DNA of 53,566 nt from positions 1-53,566 of the forward strand of contig CAYZPM010000026.1 of the NCBI GenBank assembly GCA_964480365.1, in the 5' to 3' direction. Below, in pieces: positions 16,271-25,090 of this stretch. The stretch's first letter is position 1; every line of letters begins with the position of its first letter. A model generated the notes under the pieces. It ran no database searches. It had not been told where the DNA came from and saw only the letters and a list, made by a program, of their open reading frames with translations. The position numbers were made by a program, and so were the translations under genes. Source of the stretch: CAIQPV01 sp964480365. GTDB lineage: Bacteria; Pseudomonadota; Gammaproteobacteria; Burkholderiales; Gallionellaceae.

Positions 16271-17593
16271 ATGCCTAAAGAGATGTTTACATCTTGGGGG
16301 CGGGTTCTCCATGTTGAACAGGATGCGGTTGCACTTGAGAGTCGATTTGATTTACTTCCCAAAAATCTTTTTGATGCATCAACCATGTTGCCGTATGGTA
16401 ACGGTCGGAGTTACGGTGACAGCGGTCTCAATGCTGGCGGAACCGCCCTGAAAACTAGAACCACCCTGGATCGATTCATTTCTTTCGATCCAGGCACGGG
16501 TGTTTTGTGTTGCGAAGCCGGTGTGTTACTTTCTGAAATATTGCGTCTGATTGTTCCGCAAGGTTGGTTTTTACCCGTTACTCCGGGCACGCGCTTTGTT
16601 ACGGTCGGCGGTGCAATCGCAAACGATGTACACGGTAAAAATCATCATCAAACAGGCACATTCGGTTGTCACGTTCCCCGATTGGAGCTTCTTCGCTCGG
16701 ATGGTCAACGCCTGATTTGTTCTAATACGGTTAACGCGGACTATTTTGCAGCAACTGTCGGCGGTCTCGGCCTGACTGGTCTCATCACATGGGCCGAAAT
16801 ACAGTTGCATCGCATTGGTAATCCATGGATCGACACTGAAACGATACGCTACGAATCACTTGATGAGTTTTTTGCTTTGTGCGAGGAATCTGATCGGGAC
16901 TACGAGTACACCGTTTCGTGGGTTGACTGTGCCGGAAAAGGGAAACGGCTTGGGCGTGGATTGTTCATGCGGGGTAATCATGCCCCTGTGGGTACCCTGC
17001 CCGGCAAGTATTCACCCAAGACGAAAACCTTTCCGTTTGTCCCACCTGTTTCGATGGTGAATTCGCTGACGCTGAAAGCGTTCAATACCGCCTACTACCA
17101 CAAGCAGCTTCAGAAAGAGACGCGACAGATTCAACATTACGAACCCTTCTTCTATCCCCTGGATGGTATTTTAGAATGGAACCGGATGTACGGCCCAAGT
17201 GGTTTCTATCAGTACCAATGTGTCATCCCGACCCTATGCGGCAGGGAAGCCATTTCCGATCTTCTCATTGAAATTGCGCGGAGCGGGTTGGGATCATTTC
17301 TTGCTGTTCTTAAGGTTTGTGGCAATATACAGTCCCCCGGAATGCTGACGTTCCCGCTCGCTGGGGTGAGTCTTGCGCTTGACTTCCCCAATCGCGGGGA
17401 AAAGTTACACCATCTGTTCTCTCGGCTGGACAGCATAATAAATAGTGCAGGAGGCCGTCTTTATCCTGCGAAAGATGGTCGCATGCCGGGTAGCCTCTTC
17501 CGTAGTGGTTTTCCACGTTGGCAGGAATTTACGAATTATATTGACCCGCGTTTTTCTTCGTCATTCTGGCGCCGGGTAATGGAGGATGCATGA
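16271..17593 (+). CDS. DprE1-like FAD-dependent polyprenyl-phosphoryl-ribose 2'-oxidase
   Basis: A 440-residue vanillyl-alcohol-oxidase-type flavoprotein. The FAD domain has GNGRSYGDSGLN at about 37-48 and the VTPGTR..TVGGAIANDVHGKNHH segment ending near 126, nearly identical in pattern to mycobacterial DprE1. The active-site lysine region PAKDGR is kept near residue 400. DprE1 oxidises the 2'-hydroxyl of polyprenyl-phosphoryl-ribose to a keto intermediate. Two bases separate it from the HAD-UbiA gene and it overlaps the DprE2-like gene by ATGA, so the three are translated together. The position equal to Cys387 of the M. tuberculosis enzyme is Ala here (SLALDFP). Confidence 0.88.
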   Translation: MPKEMFTSWGRVLHVEQDAVALESRFDLLPKNLFDASTMLPYGNGRSYGDSGLNAGGTALKTRTTLDRFISFDPGTGVLCCEAGVLLSEILRLIVPQGWFLPVTPGTRFVTVGGAIANDVHGKNHHQTGTFGCHVPRLELLRSDGQRLICSNTVNADYFAATVGGLGLTGLITWAEIQLHRIGNPWIDTETIRYESLDEFFALCEESDRDYEYTVSWVDCAGKGKRLGRGLFMRGNHAPVGTLPGKYSPKTKTFPFVPPVSMVNSLTLKAFNTAYYHKQLQKETRQIQHYEPFFYPLDGILEWNRMYGPSGFYQYQCVIPTLCGREAISDLLIEIARSGLGSFLAVLKVCGNIQSPGMLTFPLAGVSLALDFPNRGEKLHHLFSRLDSIINSAGGRLYPAKDGRMPGSLFRSGFPRWQEFTNYIDPRFSSSFWRRVMEDA

Positions 17594-18327
17594 GAAAAAT
17601 ATTGATTGTCGGCGCGACTTCTGCCATCGCTGAAGCCACTGCACGTATTTTGGCGCAGGGAGGGGATCATCTCTTCCTGGTGGCACGCAACAAGGAAAGA
17701 CTGGAAGCCATTGCTGATGACCTGAGGGTCAGAGGCTGTCCGAAAGTCGAGACGTACTGCATGGACGCCAACGATTTCGGGGAACATGTACCAATGCTCG
17801 ACGCTGCTGAACGAGTTCTCAATGGTTTAGATACCGTTCTGATCGCACACGGAACCCTATCTGACCAGGCCGCTTGTCAGCAATCTGTGGAACTGGCGAT
17901 GCAGGAAATCAGAACCAATGCCCTGTCTGTTATTGCCTTGCTTACACATACCGCGAATCGGTTTGAGCAGCAGAAGAAGGGAACGATCGCGGTTATTTCT
18001 TCGGTTGCCGGTGATCGCGGGCGTCAGAGTAACTATGTCTATGGCAGCGCCAAGGCGATGGTGACGACATTTACCTCTGGATTGAGACAGAGGCTCTTTA
18101 AGTCTGGAGTATCAGTCGTCACAATCAAGCCTGGGTTTGTCGATACGCCCATGACCAAGAGTTTTAAAAAGGGGATGCTATGGGTCAGCCCTGACTCCGT
18201 AGCAAACGGCATTGTCCGTGCCATCAAAAACCAATCCAGCATCGTATATCTACCCATGATATGGAGGTTAATTATGATCATAATTAAGCTTGTCCCCGAA
18301 CTTATTTTCAAAAGAATCTCAATCTGA
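17590..18327 (+). CDS. DprE2-like short-chain dehydrogenase (keto-ribose reductase)
   Basis: A 245-residue SDR enzyme. The dinucleotide loop is GATSAIAEA at 8-16, NAG is replaced by AHG near 90, Ser is in ISSVAGDRGR near 137 and the Y-x-x-x-K pair is in YGSAK at about 151-155. SSVAGDRGRQSNYVYGSAK is the pattern of DprE2, which reduces the keto sugar to polyprenyl-phosphoryl-arabinose. A C-terminal hydrophobic segment (MIWRLIMIIIKLVPELIF) could bind the membrane where the lipid substrate sits. It is translationally coupled to the DprE1-like gene. Function is inferred from the conserved pair. Confidence 0.88.
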   Translation: MRKILIVGATSAIAEATARILAQGGDHLFLVARNKERLEAIADDLRVRGCPKVETYCMDANDFGEHVPMLDAAERVLNGLDTVLIAHGTLSDQAACQQSVELAMQEIRTNALSVIALLTHTANRFEQQKKGTIAVISSVAGDRGRQSNYVYGSAKAMVTTFTSGLRQRLFKSGVSVVTIKPGFVDTPMTKSFKKGMLWVSPDSVANGIVRAIKNQSSIVYLPMIWRLIMIIIKLVPELIFKRISI

Positions 18328-18773
18328 TCCGAGGTGGAATTGTGATTATAAAAATACTATTGAGCTTTCCAAAATACATGACACTGTAGCCACAGACCCC
18401 CTCCCTAACCTTCCCCCGATGGGAGATGGGACGAAAGCACTTCTGAAGAACTAACTAGCCATTCGACTAAGCTGCGAAAGGCTTTGCATAGCCATTCGGG
18501 TAAGCCACCAAAATACGGTGACATAAGCCGCTGGTTAACAACAGCTAAGTCGCTGGTTATCCCTCCGGGGGAAGAGTTGGGAAGGGAGAAGAACTATTAT
18601 TCATGTTGGAAACACCAACAAAACAGAGCGCTACAAGACGCAAACATGAAAGTCACCCTTACAGCTATTTGCTGACTGGCTCATTTCTCCGCAGAAAGAA
18701 AAACTGATATCATGAAACCGCCTTGGGGAAAACAAAAAACCGAGGGAATCTCAATCCAGGCTTGGCCTCATTA
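18328..18773. other. 446-base intergenic region with repeats
   Basis: It separates the DprE2-like gene from the GT-C gene. It contains the dispersed repeat 18364-18425 followed by a C-rich/G-rich hairpin (CCTTCCCCCGATGGGAGATGG type), and two near copies of an AGCCATTCGxxTAAGC motif (about 18457-18476 and 18490-18512). GCTTTGCATAGCCAT at 18481-18495 is repeated exactly at 29970-29984 apart from one flanking base. A 63-codon ORF here has no ribosome site or recognisable product. Confidence 0.6.
18364..18425. repeat. dispersed repeat, uninterrupted copy
   Basis: The reverse complement matches 6584-6632 plus 6787-6804 with the 154-base insert removed, including an exact 18-base match (GCTTTCCAAAATACATGA). 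A shorter copy of the core (GTGTCATGTATTTTGG) is at 9799-9814. Function unknown; all copies are in intergenic regions of this glycan cluster. Confidence 0.65.
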
Positions 18774-20432
18774 ATGAACGCAAAATTCGAAATTTCAAAT
18801 ATCTCAAACTTGGCGCGATCCAGAATGGATGGCTTGCCTGACATTACTTCAAACTCGCTCAAAATCTGCGTTTGGGCACTAATCTTTGTCGGCGTGGCTG
18901 CCCGCCTCTTCCCATTTATCAGTTTTGACGAACGTCTTTTCTGGCAATATATAACTGAAGATGGCTATCTTCTGCAAACAGTAGCGAGAAATATGGCCAT
19001 CGGACTCGGCATGTCGACCGCAGAAGGTACTATGCCCACAAACGGCGTCCAACCTTTGGCGACATTTTTGTTTTCGGCTCTGCATTTTATTGCTGGAGGA
19101 TCGAAGAAAAGCGGCATTGCCTTAGTATCGCTATTTTCCGTCCTCGTATCTGCGGGCGCTGGGTATTATGCGTACAAAGTCGCTTCGCGTGTTTTTGCGG
19201 GCATTCGCCATGGGCGCGAGCTTGCGATAGTCTCTGCCGCCATGTGGTTCGCCGCTCCGCATACAATTACTCATAGCATGAACGGCCTCGAAACCGGCAT
19301 TTATTTCTTCGCAATCCTTTTTACTTTTAATTATTATCTGGCTGCCATTTCTGGTAGCTCACCTCCTTTAACATTGAGTCAAAGGCTGATGCTCGGTCTG
19401 CTGATGGGCTTCACTTTTCTTGCCAGGAATGATGCAGTATTTTTCATTGGAGGGTTGTTGCTTGCGCATTTCCTAGTCGGAGATGAGAAAGACGGTGGCG
19501 GTCGCCGTCACCGTCTGGTCGACTGTCTTATGGTTGGTATAGTAAGCCTTCTTGTCGCTTCTCCATGGCTCATAAATAATTACACCTTGTTCGGATCCAT
19601 TGTCCCGGTCAGTGGCATTTCGGAATCCCGCGATGCCCATTTCGGACAGAACTTGTCCGGCATTCCAGCACAACTTTTTAATTCCGTCTTCCTCTTTGCT
19701 CCCTTGCCGGGCTCGACTCAGCGCACGCCGCTCGTCATCCTGGTGTCGATCATAAGCGTAGCCTTGTCACTTGCGGGATTCTGGCTATTTGCTGCGAGAT
19801 TTACACTTTCATCACGCCGCTACTTTTTGGGCAGCCTCATTTTTTCAGCGGGGATATGTTCCTATTATGGTTTAATTTTCGGGGCACCCCACTTCCTTTC
19901 AAGATATCTCTCGCCCCTCTCTCCATTGTTGTGGCTTGCAACCTCCGCTTCTGTATTCTTTCTTCTTAATCTGCTTTTTCACACCTTCAAAGCCTTTCAT
20001 CGCATAGCATTTTCTATTGTGCTAATTCTAACTCTTGATGCAACAGCGTTTGCTTACACCGATTTCGCGCGAGGATACTCAAAAGGAACATCCCAAATGC
20101 ACGTGCAAGTCGTAAAATGGGTTCAAGGGAATGTGCCTGATTCACAATGGGTCGGTGCGCCACAGACGGGTACGCTCGGCTTCTTTCACGACCGAACGAT
20201 CAATCTTGACGGAAAGGTCAATCCTTTAGCACTTCGCGCAATACTTGAGAAAGGAAACGTCTTGGAGTATGTCAGAAATTCAAAGATTAATTATATTGCG
20301 GACTGGTATGGAGTGGCGGACTGGGTGAAGATGAAAAATGACCCTCAGTTTGGGCAAGAATTTGAAGTCGTCGTCAGGGATGAGCAGTCTAATTTGAGCG
20401 TCTTGCGACGCATTCACCCGGTTACACCGTGA
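18774..20432 (+). CDS. GT-C membrane glycosyltransferase (polyprenyl-phosphate-sugar dependent type)
   Basis: I use ATG 18774 (552 residues); a TTG at 18723 or ATG at 18825 are also open, and none has a clear ribosome site. About ten hydrophobic helices fill residues 30-430, followed by a soluble C-terminal domain with GxLGFFHDRTINLDGKVN near 470. The first external loop carries acidic residues (ITEDGY near 60) in the place of the GT-C catalytic motif of ArnT, GT39 and arabinosyltransferases. GT-C enzymes take the sugar from a polyprenyl-phosphate donor on the periplasmic side. Coming after the DprE1/DprE2-like genes, it is the best local candidate to use polyprenyl-phosphoryl-arabinose. That assignment is inference. 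Confidence 0.75.
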   Translation: MNAKFEISNISNLARSRMDGLPDITSNSLKICVWALIFVGVAARLFPFISFDERLFWQYITEDGYLLQTVARNMAIGLGMSTAEGTMPTNGVQPLATFLFSALHFIAGGSKKSGIALVSLFSVLVSAGAGYYAYKVASRVFAGIRHGRELAIVSAAMWFAAPHTITHSMNGLETGIYFFAILFTFNYYLAAISGSSPPLTLSQRLMLGLLMGFTFLARNDAVFFIGGLLLAHFLVGDEKDGGGRRHRLVDCLMVGIVSLLVASPWLINNYTLFGSIVPVSGISESRDAHFGQNLSGIPAQLFNSVFLFAPLPGSTQRTPLVILVSIISVALSLAGFWLFAARFTLSSRRYFLGSLIFSAGICSYYGLIFGAPHFLSRYLSPLSPLLWLATSASVFFLLNLLFHTFKAFHRIAFSIVLILTLDATAFAYTDFARGYSKGTSQMHVQVVKWVQGNVPDSQWVGAPQTGTLGFFHDRTINLDGKVNPLALRAILEKGNVLEYVRNSKINYIADWYGVADWVKMKNDPQFGQEFEVVVRDEQSNLSVLRRIHPVTP

Positions 20433-20561
20433 CAACTATCGCAACATCGAACCGTTATCCTTAGCCACTTCGCCATTTGTTTGTGCGGGATACATTGAAA
20501 TGCTAGACTACAAAATACTCAAAAACTTAACACGCGCTAAGCGCAACATCGAACATCAAAA

Positions 20562-21992
20562 ATGAGCGAGAACAGCTATTCTGCAATTATCGTCGGAACC
20601 GGTTTTGCCTCTACGTTTTTTCTGTGGGAATATCTTAAACATGCTCCGGCAAACGAGCGTATTCTCGTGCTGGAACGAGGCCGGCGGCTGGATCCAGCAG
20701 AACGGTTGAAGCGCCGCCTTGTTAGGGACGATTTTGTGCGGTTCGAAGACGTTGTCATTAACCGGACGCCGATGAAACCTTGGCTGCAAAACATAACATT
20801 TGGCGGAGGAATGTGCTGGATTGGCAATACTCCCCGCATGCATCCCAACGACTTTCGCACTCATACGCTCTACGGCAGAGGTGAAGACTGGCCGTTGAGC
20901 TACGACGACCTTGAACCATACTATGTCGTGGTTGAGGATGCCATGGGAATCGGGGGCTCTTCCTCCGGGCCATATCCGCGATCAAAGCCCTACTCTTTCC
21001 CTCCGCATCGCTTCAACGCGTTTGACGAGTTGCTCGCAAAAAAATATCCAGGCCTTCACATTCCTTTCCCCAGTGCCCGCTCAAGCAGCATAAAAACGGG
21101 GCGCCCCGTATGTTGCGGAAATGGCGTCAGCGAGTTGTGTCCGATCAGCGCCAAGTTTCAGAACAATTTGCATATGGCACATGTATACGAAGATCCCAGA
21201 GTGACTTTGATCCTTGAGGCCGAGGTTGAGCGAGTGGATATCCAGGCGGGGAAAGTTACAGGTGTGCAGTACCGCCGCAAAGGGGGCGAAATTCATGTAA
21301 AGACAGACTTGGCTGTTGTCGGCGCACATGCAGTCATGACCCCGTTTATTCTCCTGCGCTCCGGCCTTAATGATCGCGCACTTGGGCACTATCTTAACGA
21401 GCAGTTGAGCTCGAATGTCCAGATCAATCTGGACGGGGTTGATAATTATGGAGGCGGGCAATCTGTGTCTGGATTGGGCCTGATGTTCCTTGACGGGCCA
21501 TTCCGTAAGGACACGCCCGGTTGCCTGACTGAAAGCTGGAATATTCCATGGCTGCGGGCCGAACGGGGCCGGTGGCGCCAGCGGGCAGATATTCAATTGG
21601 TTTTCGAGGACATTCCTGATTTTGACAACTACGTTTCTGTATCGCGAGAGAACCCATCGAAACCGGAGATCCGATACGCAAAACACTCGGACTATATGAC
21701 AGCCGGGCTGAAATCTACCAGCCGCTTAGTAGAAGAATTGATCAGTGGGCTACCCGTCGAATCCTACACCATTCTTCCCATGGAGGGGCTTGGCAGCAAT
21801 GCTCACATTCAAGGCACAACCCGCATGGGAAATGATCCCGGCAACAGTGTGGTTGATAGTGATCTCCGGCATCACTCGGTTCGTAACCTGATTGTGCTCG
21901 GCAGCGGAACCTTTCCTACGTGCCCGGCTGCAAATCCCACGCTGACTCTTTCGGCACTGGCCGTGCGTGCGGCAGAACGTCTTTTCATTTAA
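20562..21992 (+). CDS. GMC-family FAD oxidoreductase
   Basis: A 476-residue glucose-methanol-choline oxidoreductase. The FAD loop is IIVGTGFAST at 9-18, followed by VLERGRR at about 35-41. The C-terminal family block GTFPTCPAANPTLTLSALAVRAAERL (near 448-473) has Asn and Pro in place for the FAD closing loop. The protein is shorter than choline dehydrogenase and of the type that works with a small Tat-exported partner, encoded next (22005). No signal peptide is seen in this subunit, so it could be carried out by the partner. Substrate unknown; a sugar or alcohol group of the local polysaccharide is a guess. Confidence 0.85.
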   Translation: MSENSYSAIIVGTGFASTFFLWEYLKHAPANERILVLERGRRLDPAERLKRRLVRDDFVRFEDVVINRTPMKPWLQNITFGGGMCWIGNTPRMHPNDFRTHTLYGRGEDWPLSYDDLEPYYVVVEDAMGIGGSSSGPYPRSKPYSFPPHRFNAFDELLAKKYPGLHIPFPSARSSSIKTGRPVCCGNGVSELCPISAKFQNNLHMAHVYEDPRVTLILEAEVERVDIQAGKVTGVQYRRKGGEIHVKTDLAVVGAHAVMTPFILLRSGLNDRALGHYLNEQLSSNVQINLDGVDNYGGGQSVSGLGLMFLDGPFRKDTPGCLTESWNIPWLRAERGRWRQRADIQLVFEDIPDFDNYVSVSRENPSKPEIRYAKHSDYMTAGLKSTSRLVEELISGLPVESYTILPMEGLGSNAHIQGTTRMGNDPGNSVVDSDLRHHSVRNLIVLGSGTFPTCPAANPTLTLSALAVRAAERLFI

Positions 21993-22004
21993 ACGCGATG
22001 TGAA

Positions 22005-22442
22005 ATGAAATTATCCAGAAGAAAGTTTCTTGCGCTAGGTTTTGTTGCTGCGACCGCACCTCTTTACGCATTGTATGCGTGGCGCTGGGGTGACCCCACG
22101 GACATCATCGTTGCAATTCTGAAGCGACGCGTCGGATATTTGCGCGTCGAACCCGACACATTTCACGACTTTGCCAAGAGCTATATATCATCCAGAAAGG
22201 ATTATGAGCGCCAGCTCGCGACCTTGTCCGCCGTTTCGCTACCGCTACAATTCTTTAGTCCTTACCGCTGGATTGCTCAAGGAAATGCGCTCCGGAGGCT
22301 TGAAGACAATGTTGTTTCAAGCTACCTTCTCTCGACTGATTTTTTTGCCAACAGTGCCAACGAACAACGTGAAGTTTCGTACATTTCATTTTACGATCCT
22401 TATGCCAGGCCGTGTAGCAACCCGTTTAACCGACAGCCATGA
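22005..22442 (+). CDS. small Tat-signal partner of the GMC oxidoreductase
   Basis: A 145-residue protein with a twin-arginine signal at the N-terminus (MKLSRRKFLALGFVAATAPL). The rest is mostly helical and ends with FYDPYARPCSNPF, a motif I associate with small proteins encoded beside GMC dehydrogenases. It follows the oxidoreductase by 12 bases. It is probably an accessory or membrane-targeting subunit, like the small subunit of gluconate 2-dehydrogenase in principle, but I do not place it in a named family with confidence. Confidence 0.7.
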   Translation: MKLSRRKFLALGFVAATAPLYALYAWRWGDPTDIIVAILKRRVGYLRVEPDTFHDFAKSYISSRKDYERQLATLSAVSLPLQFFSPYRWIAQGNALRRLEDNVVSSYLLSTDFFANSANEQREVSYISFYDPYARPCSNPFNRQP

Positions 22443-22625
22443 CAGCGGCGATGTGTTACCTGTGCATTTAGAACATCGGACACCGAAACCGAACCCGGTA
22501 TTTCTCGAAATAGAAATGAATCTAAAAAGCTGGTGAAGCTAAGTAGCTGAACCGGGCTCTGAATCGGTCAGGGCGGATATATATTGCTATTTATTTAATG
22601 CTTATTTTCGGGTAAGCAGTTCAAC

Positions 22626-23438
22626 TTACGCTTTATTGAATACCGTTCCGATAAGATTTGCCTTTGACAAATGGCGAAGAGCATCCTTGATTTCGAGATT
22701 GTTGGACATTCCATTAGCTACCACCATCAAAACACAGTCGATTTGAGGGATTACTGAAATAGCATCGTCGCTATGCAGCAAGGATGGCAGATCAAAGATG
22801 GTAATACGAGATTCATAGCGCTCACGCAGATCCTTTATCAAGCCTGATATCTTGCCTGAAGAAAGGATTTCTGACGGCTTGCTTACCCCATTCTTCGTCG
22901 GCAGCAACACAAGTCTTGGAATGTCGGGATTGACGAGAATGTCAGATAGTTCTGCGTCTCCATTCAGCAGGTCGTTCAGCGATTTCTCCATGGGGAGCCC
23001 CAGATAAGCGCCTATTCTGGGGTCACGCAGATCAAAATCTACCAGCATGGCAGACTTGTTGGTTTTTTGGGCAATGCTCATAGCCAGATTGATGGCAACC
23101 ACCGTTTTTCCAACTCCCGGAGTGGGTGAAGTAATGGCAAGGGTTCGCCATCCATTTTCATCCATAATTTGCAAAACCTGAGTGCGCAGTACATCGAAGA
23201 TCAAGCTCGACGGATCTTCTTTGTTAAAGGCAAAGATGCGGTTATTTTCCAGAAGTGTTGCCGGAAGTTTAACCACACGCGTTTGATTGTAATTTACTAT
23301 TTCCAGCGTATCGGATGATTGCGGATTAGTTGCAACTGAGGTCGCAGTCTTATTAACCGGCTGAAATTGCGCCAGTCGATTCCCTTCATTCAGATTCTGG
23401 TTTGTGACCTTTTCAATAGCCTGTTTAATACGTTCCAT
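22626..23438 (-). CDS. BY-kinase-like polysaccharide biosynthesis ATPase (CpsD/CapB type)
   Basis: A 270-residue P-loop ATPase. Walker A is SPTPGVGKTVVAINLA near residue 104, and Walker A' is LVDFDLRDPRIG near 133; a Walker B-like IFDLPSLL is near 214. This is the architecture of cytoplasmic tyrosine autokinases that control polysaccharide chain length. The C-terminal tyrosine cluster is absent: the protein ends at SKANLIGTVFNKA. It therefore may not autophosphorylate in the usual way. It lies 9 bases downstream of the Wzz-type gene, in the place of epsG in other XrtB loci. Confidence 0.85.
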   Translation of the reverse strand: MERIKQAIEKVTNQNLNEGNRLAQFQPVNKTATSVATNPQSSDTLEIVNYNQTRVVKLPATLLENNRIFAFNKEDPSSLIFDVLRTQVLQIMDENGWRTLAITSPTPGVGKTVVAINLAMSIAQKTNKSAMLVDFDLRDPRIGAYLGLPMEKSLNDLLNGDAELSDILVNPDIPRLVLLPTKNGVSKPSEILSSGKISGLIKDLRERYESRITIFDLPSLLHSDDAISVIPQIDCVLMVVANGMSNNLEIKDALRHLSKANLIGTVFNKA

Positions 23439-23447
23439 TTGCTTCCC

Positions 23448-25067
23448 CTATCCCCGTCCAAAAATTTTCGCAAACAGGTCATCCAAAGGCATGAACAGAA
23501 AATTTATCGCTAATGCAATCACGATCAAGGTTGTAACAGCAATGATTGCCATCTTAAGCTTGCGTTTCTTACGTCTTTCTTCCTCTTGTTCCTCCCGAAT
23601 ATACAGATAAGGGATAACTACCAATGGGCGACGCCCCAGCACGTGCGCAAGTGCGTCAACCCCGTATACCTGACTACCGAAGGTCCCCATAGCCATGACC
23701 ATTCCACCCGGAGTCGCAATGGCCAGGAATAATCCCACTAAAAACACCTTCACACGATTAGGCTTATAGATTTCGTCGGGTTTTATAGGAGGTTCAATCA
23801 AGGTAAATCGCTCTCCTATGTTCTCGTTTTCCAGACTTGTAGACATTTGTGCGTTCGTCTTCTTGCTATAAACTTCTTCATACTTTTTCTGTGCATTGTC
23901 ACGATCACGAGTGAGAACTTCCAAGTCCTCACCCACTCGAGGAGACTGCCCCAAAATCTGTTCACTTTGGGCAACGTTACTTTGCAAATCTGCTTTGTGC
24001 TTTGTTAGAGATGCAAGTCTGGCTTGAAATGAATCAACTTTTGCCTGGAGCAAGGTCACAGTCTTGTCTACAGTCGCAGTCTGGTTGGGCGCAGATGCTG
24101 GAAGATTGGTGGATTCCGCCGCCGCTTTGTTTGCATTTTCCAATGTTTCTATTTTGCGCTTAAGTGCTTTAACATCGGGATGCGAATCAGTATAGATAGC
24201 GGACAGTTTGGCGTATTCGGTCCTTAGTTTTGGTAACTCCTGAGAGGGCTGATCACCCATACTGTTTTTTGCAACACTAAGCTCCGCCTGTGCAGAACGA
24301 AGATTATCATTCGTGGTCTGAATTTCACGCTCAATCTCATACAAATCAGTCTCGGCACGCCCCAACATAGTTGTTCGCACCGTCATCTGTTCCGGTAAAT
24401 AATTGTTATTTTGCCGCTTGAAGTCAGCAATCTTGCCATTCAGACGATCAAGCTCCGCTTTTAACTTATCCGACTCATCGGAAAGAAATCTGCTTGTTTC
24501 CGTTGCCTTCTCGGTACGCAATTTGACATTCCAGTCAAGAACAAGGGTGACAAGATCCTTGGCAACCCCATAAGCGATCTCCGGACGTGGATCATCGTAG
24601 GACAGTCTAAAGGCTGCCGCTGTGGCCAGCGGGGCGATAACGACAGGTTTGTTATCGGTAGATTTCTTGACGGACTTGTCAATGTTAGGGTCAGTATCAA
24701 CCAGTTCAACGGTGATGCGATCCCGCATTTTATCAATGAGCTCAGTGGTGGTCATAGAACCAGCATCATTATGGAACAGCTTGTATTTACTGGAAATGAG
24801 TAGCAAACTGTCGCGTGTTAAAACACGATCCTCAATCGTGCTGATTTGCTCCTCAATTGAATTAACTGCCCCTTTTTCTACATAATTCTTGTCGGGTGGG
24901 GGCGACTCAACCAGGATGGTTCCGGTGGAGCGGTATACTGGAGGTAACGCAAAGGTAACAATAGTTGAAATCAGCAATACCGTAACAAACGCGCCGATCA
25001 GTTTGGGCATGCTGCGGCGTATGATCAACAGGTAATCTTGATAGGTTAGTTCGTATTCAGTGGTCAT
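23448..25067 (-). CDS. Wzz-type polysaccharide co-polymerase (chain length determinant)
   Basis: A 539-residue protein of the Wzz/GNVR class. TM1 is at about 23-43 (IGAFVTVLLISTIVTFAL), followed by a Wzz domain (VYRSTGTILVE), a long coiled-coil region (about 165-400) and TM2 at about 445-465 next to the usual PxxPxxP-like PIKPDEIYKPNRVK. After TM2 an additional cytoplasmic stretch with a charged EEQEEERRKKRK run leads to a third hydrophobic segment near 508-525. The third segment makes it longer than the usual EpsF-type protein. It should set chain length together with the ATPase encoded 9 bases downstream. Confidence 0.9.
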   Translation of the reverse strand: MTTEYELTYQDYLLIIRRSMPKLIGAFVTVLLISTIVTFALPPVYRSTGTILVESPPPDKNYVEKGAVNSIEEQISTIEDRVLTRDSLLLISSKYKLFHNDAGSMTTTELIDKMRDRITVELVDTDPNIDKSVKKSTDNKPVVIAPLATAAAFRLSYDDPRPEIAYGVAKDLVTLVLDWNVKLRTEKATETSRFLSDESDKLKAELDRLNGKIADFKRQNNNYLPEQMTVRTTMLGRAETDLYEIEREIQTTNDNLRSAQAELSVAKNSMGDQPSQELPKLRTEYAKLSAIYTDSHPDVKALKRKIETLENANKAAAESTNLPASAPNQTATVDKTVTLLQAKVDSFQARLASLTKHKADLQSNVAQSEQILGQSPRVGEDLEVLTRDRDNAQKKYEEVYSKKTNAQMSTSLENENIGERFTLIEPPIKPDEIYKPNRVKVFLVGLFLAIATPGGMVMAMGTFGSQVYGVDALAHVLGRRPLVVIPYLYIREEQEEERRKKRKLKMAIIAVTTLIVIALAINFLFMPLDDLFAKIFGRG

Positions 25068-25090
25068 GAAAGTATTTAATCAGATAATCT

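Noticed and set aside
18484..18675. 63-codon ORF between the DprE2-like and GT-C genes
   Set aside because: Composed of dispersed repeat sequence with no start signal or conserved pattern.
22443..22625. Terminator between the convergent Tat-partner and kinase genes
   Set aside because: CCCGGT/ACCGGG arms exist but are about 60 bases apart without a T-run, so a terminator cannot be supported.
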